From: Kiritimatiellota bacterium
Lineage (GTDB): Bacteria; Verrucomicrobiota; Kiritimatiellia; JAAZAB01
NCBI GenBank assembly: GCA_008636095.1
Contig: VSJD01000112.1
Coordinates: forward strand, 1-9,681
DNA length: 9,681 nucleotides
Direction of reading: 5' to 3'
How positions within the stretch are numbered: the first letter of the stretch is position 1; each line of letters starts with the position of its first letter. A program made the translations under genes and the position numbers. Shown piece after piece: positions 7,162 to 9,681 of this stretch. The notes beneath the pieces are model-generated. The model ran no database searches. It saw only the letters and a list, made by a program, of their open reading frames with translations, and had not been told where the DNA came from.

Positions 7162-7190
7162 ACGATAAACTCGCGGATGTTGCATGTCAA
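7162..7190 (-). promoter_or_regulatory. candidate sigma70-type promoter for the GNAT gene
   Basis: On the minus strand a perfect TTGACA (complement of 7185-7190) is followed after 17 nt by TATCGT (7162-7167). A second candidate -10, TATAGT with an extended TGG (7147-7152), lies just downstream. Either would give a leader of about 90-105 nt to the GNAT ATG at 7049. The surrounding 150 bp is AT-rich and non-coding. Confidence 0.5.
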
Positions 7191-7202
7191 CGGGAAACAC
7201 CG

Positions 7203-7493
7203 TCAGGCCTGATTATCTAGGGGGGAGTATCGCGCCGGGTCTGCGGGCGCGATGGCGTCCGCGCCGCGCATTTCGGTGTCCGTCGGCTGACGGACTTCGA
7301 AAAGGATCGGCAAGTTTGCCGTAAATGCCGGCGCGCGGCACGAAGCACTGGATATGTATCCGTGCGAGTGCCGGAAGCCGGCAGATGCGGCAAAATCGCC
7401 GGCCCATTTCGAAAGAAATGCGCGGCGCATCGGCCTCGCCAACACAGCCTTGCCCCGGTCATTATCCAAAAAATTATCTTGCCCGAACGACAT
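7203..7493 (-). CDS. possible small hypothetical protein overlapping the phosphatase gene end
   Basis: This 96-codon frame starts at an ATG at 7493, 20 bp inside the end of the phosphatase gene and in another frame, an arrangement compatible with translational coupling. Between 7203 and 7473 it is the frame that reads most like a normal protein (GRPM-free core such as KAVLARPMRRAFLSKWAG, then NLPILFEVRQPTDTEM). I recognise no domain and there is no strong ribosome-binding site. Two inverted repeats lie in it: GCGCCGCGCATTTC (7261-7274) with its exact complement at 7415-7428, and GTCCGTC (7278-7284) with GACGGAC (7289-7295). It may instead be a decayed gene tail or non-coding repeat DNA. Confidence 0.35.
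   Translation of the reverse strand: MSFGQDNFLDNDRGKAVLARPMRRAFLSKWAGDFAASAGFRHSHGYISSASCRAPAFTANLPILFEVRQPTDTEMRGADAIAPADPARYSPLDNQA
7261..7428. repeat. 14-bp perfect inverted repeat enclosing a 7-bp palindrome
   Basis: GCGCCGCGCATTTC at 7261-7274 is the exact reverse complement of 7415-7428. Inside, next to the left arm, GTCCGTC-GGCT-GACGGAC (7278-7295) forms a perfect 7-bp hairpin. No flanking target duplication was seen. It may be a small palindromic element or a chance feature of GC-rich DNA. Confidence 0.45.
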
Positions 7494-9327
7494 GCGCGCC
7501 GGGCGCCGCCTGGATATCCAGGGGCTGATGCCGTCGAATATAAGCGAGGACGGTATCGCGGGTATCCGCATCCGGGCATTCTTCCAGGCGGGACGTGCTT
7601 TGGTCCAGGATGGTCCGCAAGCGCGGGAACCGCCCGCCCGCTGACGCCATGTCGTAGCTGTTAAACGCCACCCGCACGCGCTCGGGCGTTCCGCCTTCTG
7701 TCGCCCGGCAGGCTGTCTTCTCCGCTCCGTTGTCCTTCTGATCAGGGCTGGCTTCTGGCGTCTGGTATCCGGCATCTGTCTTCAGGCTGTCATCCGGCGC
7801 TTGCCCCGGCGTAGCCTCTGGGCGAAGCCGGGTCAGCCGGATATTGGAAATGCGCTCACCCACCGCCGCTTTGGGTTGCAGGTCGTAGGTCAAGCCATAG
7901 ACCCCCCGAAAATCCCGTGATTTGAAATAACCGCTGTTTTCTTCCAGAATCTGCCGGAGCTCATCCAGTGTCAGGTGCGCCACGCCGATATAATTATCAT
8001 AAGGCACAATCCGCCAGACATCCCGCATGGTAATGCGCCCCGCGCGCAGGGATGCCTCGGACAAGGTTCCGTGGATCACCACGTCCGCCTGGACCCGCTC
8101 GGCGATGGCCCCAGCAATCAAGGTCTGGATGGCGGACTGGCCACGCACACGCGACGTTGGTTTGTGTTCGACCGCCGCAACACCAATCTCCTGATTTAAA
8201 TATGTCTTTGTTTCCTTCAAAGACTTGGCCACAAGACCTTCCAGGGTCTTTTCCGGAGCCACGCTGGAATCCACGGCCAGCAGTTGAATCTGCTTTGATT
8301 TGATCCGGCGCGTCTGCGTATCGAAGACCAGCCGCGCGGCGCCCAGCCATAGTCCGTAGCACCCGGCCTGGGTATAGGCCACGCCATGCACGGTCGCCCA
8401 TTCCACCACCTGGTGCGTATGCGCCCCGAGGATAACATCGAATTCAGGGAAGGCCCGTGCGATTGCGTTAATTTCGTTGGCCGGATCATCGCCCCATTTC
8501 CGCCAGCCCTGGTGCACGGCCAGCACCAGGATATCCGGCTTTTGTGCGCGCACCAGCGGCATGACCCGGCGCAGGGCTTTCAAAGAAGTTTCCACCGTCA
8601 CGTCGCCCAGCAGGCGCGGCCGTGACCACATGGGAATCAGCGGAGTGGTAAGCCCAATAATCGCCACGCGAATTCCATCCACGTCCTTGCACAGGAATGA
8701 ACACATACCCGGCAAAGCCGGTTCCTGCTGGGAAGAGTGGATATTGGCCGCCAGCACGGGAATTTTGGCCTGTTCGTAGAACCGGCGGAGCGCATCCACA
8801 CCGCCATCGAATTCGTGATTGCCCGGCACCAGCGCGTCGTAGCGCAACTGCCGCACCGCTTCCACGATTATCCGGCCCTGGGTTAAAAAACTTTCCGGTG
8901 AGCCCTGGATCAGGTCGCCGCAATCCACGAGGATCACGTTGGCATCCCGGCGGCGAATTTCCTCGATGCGCGTGGCACAGCGTAGGAGCCCGCCGCCCGT
9001 AACGCCGGGTCCGCCCGTAACGCCGGGTCCGCCCGGGACGCCGGGTCCACCCGGGACGCCGGGTCCACCCGGGACGCCGGGTCCACCCGGTTCTTTCTCG
9101 CGCTCCGAACTTACGGCGGCAACGGCCGCATCGGCGGCAACGGCCGCATCGGCGGCCACGGCCGTATTGGCCGCCACGTGACCATGTACGTCGGCAGTAT
9201 GCAGAAGCGTGATGGCCACCTCGCGGGCCGAAAGTGCCGACGCCAGCAGAAGGGCGGCGAATAAAGACACCCCAACGCTCCCCCACCCCTTTGCAATCCG
9301 ATGCTTGCTTTTAATAGCCGTAGCCAT
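7474..9327 (-). CDS. exported 5'-nucleotidase / metallophosphatase with repeat insertions
   Basis: This 617-residue protein belongs to the secreted 5'-nucleotidase family (UshA/YfkN type), which dephosphorylates nucleotides in the periplasm or outside the cell. The N-terminus is a signal peptide: basic stretch (KSKHR, 6-10), hydrophobic core (about 18-33) and an ALSA cleavage site (31-34). The two-metal catalytic domain (about 36-350) shows HTADVHGH (Asp46, His48), CGDLIQGSP (Asp138), PGNHEFD (Asn170, His171), VHQG (His272) and GAHTH (His303, His305). The C-terminal substrate domain (about 375-605) ends with YDMASAGGRFP (559-569). Two features are unusual. About 60 residues (51-113) of Ala-rich and collagen-like repeats separate the first and second metal motifs, which normally lie closer. 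A low-complexity insert (about 500-548) also interrupts the C-terminal domain. The ATG at 9327 is the only Met before residue 208, and it yields the signal peptide; no clear ribosome-binding site is seen. Substrate specificity is not determined. Confidence 0.92.
   Translation of the reverse strand: MATAIKSKHRIAKGWGSVGVSLFAALLLASALSAREVAITLLHTADVHGHVAANTAVAADAAVAADAAVAAVSSEREKEPGGPGVPGGPGVPGGPGVPGGPGVTGGPGVTGGGLLRCATRIEEIRRRDANVILVDCGDLIQGSPESFLTQGRIIVEAVRQLRYDALVPGNHEFDGGVDALRRFYEQAKIPVLAANIHSSQQEPALPGMCSFLCKDVDGIRVAIIGLTTPLIPMWSRPRLLGDVTVETSLKALRRVMPLVRAQKPDILVLAVHQGWRKWGDDPANEINAIARAFPEFDVILGAHTHQVVEWATVHGVAYTQAGCYGLWLGAARLVFDTQTRRIKSKQIQLLAVDSSVAPEKTLEGLVAKSLKETKTYLNQEIGVAAVEHKPTSRVRGQSAIQTLIAGAIAERVQADVVIHGTLSEASLRAGRITMRDVWRIVPYDNYIGVAHLTLDELRQILEENSGYFKSRDFRGVYGLTYDLQPKAAVGERISNIRLTRLRPEATPGQAPDDSLKTDAGYQTPEASPDQKDNGAEKTACRATEGGTPERVRVAFNSYDMASAGGRFPRLRTILDQSTSRLEECPDADTRDTVLAYIRRHQPLDIQAAPGAHVVRAR
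7750..7777. repeat. heptamer tandem repeat inside the phosphatase gene
   Basis: Four degenerate 7-nt units on the plus strand: GGCTTCT, GGCGTCT, GGTATCC, GGCATCT. They encode part of the low-complexity insert in the C-terminal nucleotidase domain. Since 7 is not a multiple of 3, 28 bp of this unit alone would shift the frame; the surrounding insert must compensate. Confidence 0.55.
8993..9090. repeat. 18-bp minisatellite encoding collagen-like GGPGVP units
   Basis: About 5.4 near-identical copies of an 18-bp unit: full units at 9005-9022, 9023-9040, 9041-9058 and 9059-9076, with partial units on both sides. On the minus strand they encode GGPGVP or GGPGVT, i.e. a continuous run of Gly-X-Y triplets at residues 81-113 of the phosphatase. 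Unit differences are single bases (CCGCCC or CCACCC, GTAACG or GGGACG), consistent with recent slippage expansion. Confidence 0.9.
9115..9177. repeat. 18-bp minisatellite encoding Ala/Val/Asp units
   Basis: Three full 18-bp units (9115-9132, 9133-9150, 9151-9168) and a half unit. The first two are identical. They encode AVAADA-type repeats at residues about 51-71 of the phosphatase, directly after the first metal-binding motif. Confidence 0.85.
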
Positions 9328-9353
9328 TATGTTGATTCGCCGTTACGATTTCT

Positions 9354-9384
9354 CAGTGTTCAGTGTTCAGGGTTAGTACCTGAA
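9354..9384. repeat. CAGTGTT heptamer repeat and REP-like hairpin
   Basis: Three 7-nt units (CAGTGTT, CAGTGTT, CAGGGTT) cover 9354-9374. TTCAGG (9366-9371) pairs with CCTGAA (9379-9384) around a 7-nt loop; with one bulged base the stem extends to 8 bp. It lies between the divergent phosphatase and IS110 transposase genes and resembles the heptamers at 1632-1660. Confidence 0.6.
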
Positions 9385-9385
9385 A

Positions 9386-9403
9386 CATTGGGAACCACTA
9401 CAA
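9386..9403. repeat. dispersed 18-bp repeat, inverted partner of 356-373
   Basis: The reverse complement of 9386-9403 matches 356-373 at 16 of 18 positions, around the core GTGGTTCCCAA. Both copies lie in intergenic DNA next to other repeat words. As it recurs outside the IS110 element, this segment is probably host sequence and helps bound the element's left end. Confidence 0.6.
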
Positions 9404-9492
9404 ATAACAAGAAAACAGACATTCAGATTATTTCACCACATGGAAGAACGCATAGGTTAAATGAGAAGGCTGATCTCCCTATCTGCGAGCTG

Positions 9493-9501
9493 TGATATAA
9501 T
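9493..9501 (+). promoter_or_regulatory. extended -10 promoter of the IS110 transposase
   Basis: TGATATAAT is a perfect extended -10 (TGN plus TATAAT at 9496-9501). The -35 region is weak, which an extended -10 can tolerate. The start point would be near 9508, giving a leader of about 48 nt. The -10 lies within the inverted repeat GTGAT-ATA-ATCAC, a possible operator. Confidence 0.65.
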
Positions 9502-9542
9502 CACGCTCAAAGTTAAAACGGCCTTGGTAGGCCATAACGCAT

Positions 9543-9548
9543 AAGGAG
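9543..9548 (+). promoter_or_regulatory. ribosome-binding site of the IS110 transposase
   Basis: AAGGAG lies 7 nt before the ATG at 9556, one of the best-matched ribosome-binding sites in the window. Confidence 0.8.
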
Positions 9549-9555
9549 ACCAGCC

Positions 9556-9681
9556 ATGAAAAAAGGTATCACGATCGGGATGGATTTGGGAGACAAAAAA
9601 CATCAGGTATGCGTTTTGAATAAAGCGGGAGAGATTGTTGCCGAAGAGGAAGTTGCCGGCAACCGCGCGGCGATGGCGAGC
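9556..9681 (+). CDS. IS110-family transposase, N-terminal 42 residues
   Basis: The visible part begins MKKGITIGMDLGDKKHQVCV and continues NKAGEIVAEEEVAG. This is the opening strand pattern of the RuvC-like DEDD domain of IS110-family recombinases, with Asp10 in GMDLGDK as the expected first catalytic acid. A strong promoter and ribosome-binding site precede it. The rest of the DEDD domain and the C-terminal Tnp_20 domain with its catalytic serine lie outside the window, so intactness and the IS110 versus IS1111 subgroup cannot be judged. Confidence 0.85.
   Translation, partial: MKKGITIGMDLGDKKHQVCVLNKAGEIVAEEEVAGNRAAMAS

Larger units (their letters stand above)
9468..9555 (+). promoter_or_regulatory. 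stem that would sequester the transposase ribosome-binding site in read-through RNA
   Basis: GGCTGATCTCC (9468-9478) pairs with GGAGACCAGCC (9545-9555) at 10 of 11 positions; the right arm contains the GGAG of the ribosome-binding site. Inside are two hairpins: GTGAT-ATA-ATCAC (9492-9504) and GGCCT-TGGT-AGGCC (9520-9533). RNA entering from outside would contain both arms; RNA started at the internal promoter would lack the left arm. Confidence 0.55.
9404..9681 (+). mobile_element. IS110-family insertion sequence, left end (partial)
   Basis: The call rests on the transposase N-terminus at 9556. The left boundary is an estimate: host-type repeats extend to about 9403, so the element's non-coding left end is probably at most about 150 bp. 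IS110 elements usually lack long terminal inverted repeats and target duplications, so the edge cannot be read from this side alone. The element runs off the window. Confidence 0.7.

Noticed and set aside
7278..7295. Intrinsic terminator for the phosphatase gene
   Set aside because: The 7-bp hairpin has no T tract on either strand.
7203..7775. Full-length 190-codon minus-strand frame running back into the phosphatase gene
   Set aside because: Its first half lies out of frame over well-supported phosphatase sequence; only the part from the ATG at 7493 is worth considering.
8993..9177. CRISPR-like array
   Set aside because: The units are contiguous 18-bp tandem repeats with no spacers and lie inside an open reading frame.
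9447..9543. Direct repeat AACGCATA (9447-9454 and 9536-9543) as a target-site duplication
   Set aside because: Both copies lie upstream of the transposase gene on the same side, so they cannot flank the element.

Overview
The window looks like a chromosomal segment from a fairly GC-rich, Gram-negative bacterium. Supporting signs are an exported metallophosphatase with a signal peptide and a protein that carries a lipopolysaccharide-kinase-type domain. The gaps between genes, and some genes themselves, hold short degenerate repeats: ATCCGTG words, CAGTGTT heptamers, a GTATGGGGGTA palindrome and a CCCCGCGGC palindrome. From memory, this repeat style is common in PVC-superphylum genomes (Kiritimatiellota, Lentisphaerota, Verrucomicrobiota). 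That placement is an inference and no marker gene here proves it.

Layout. Positions 1-391 are non-coding apart from a possible divergent gene start at the extreme left edge; they contain several hairpins and an ATCCGTG repeat cluster. fabF (392-1627, +) encodes beta-ketoacyl-ACP synthase II. A 120-bp repeat-filled gap separates it from an unusual gene (1748-3514, +) that fuses a CPBP/CAAX-type intramembrane protease to a WaaP/Kdo-kinase-like domain. A long inverted repeat (3522-3603) lies between this gene and the convergent uvrA (3600-6458, -), the damage-recognition ATPase of nucleotide excision repair. Upstream of uvrA on the same strand are a GNAT acetyltransferase (6585-7049, -) in a visibly AT-richer patch, a possible small hypothetical gene (7203-7493, -), and a secreted 5'-nucleotidase/metallophosphatase (7474-9327, -). 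The phosphatase's catalytic domain is interrupted by two 18-bp-period minisatellites, one of them encoding collagen-like Gly-X-Y triplets. The window ends in the left end and first 42 codons of an IS110-family transposase (9556 onward, +).

Working relations. The genes do not form one pathway. FabF (fatty-acid elongation) and the protease-kinase fusion are co-directional and both may concern the envelope, but the spacing argues against a tight operon. uvrA appears to have its own promoter. The phosphatase and the small ORF overlap by 20 bp and could be translationally coupled.

The main points of interest are the protease-kinase fusion, the in-frame invasion of three coding sites by repeat DNA, and the IS110 left end. 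In that left end a perfect extended -10 promoter lies inside a stem that would hide the transposase ribosome-binding site in read-through transcripts. A bridge RNA of the kind known from IS110 elements may also be encoded there.
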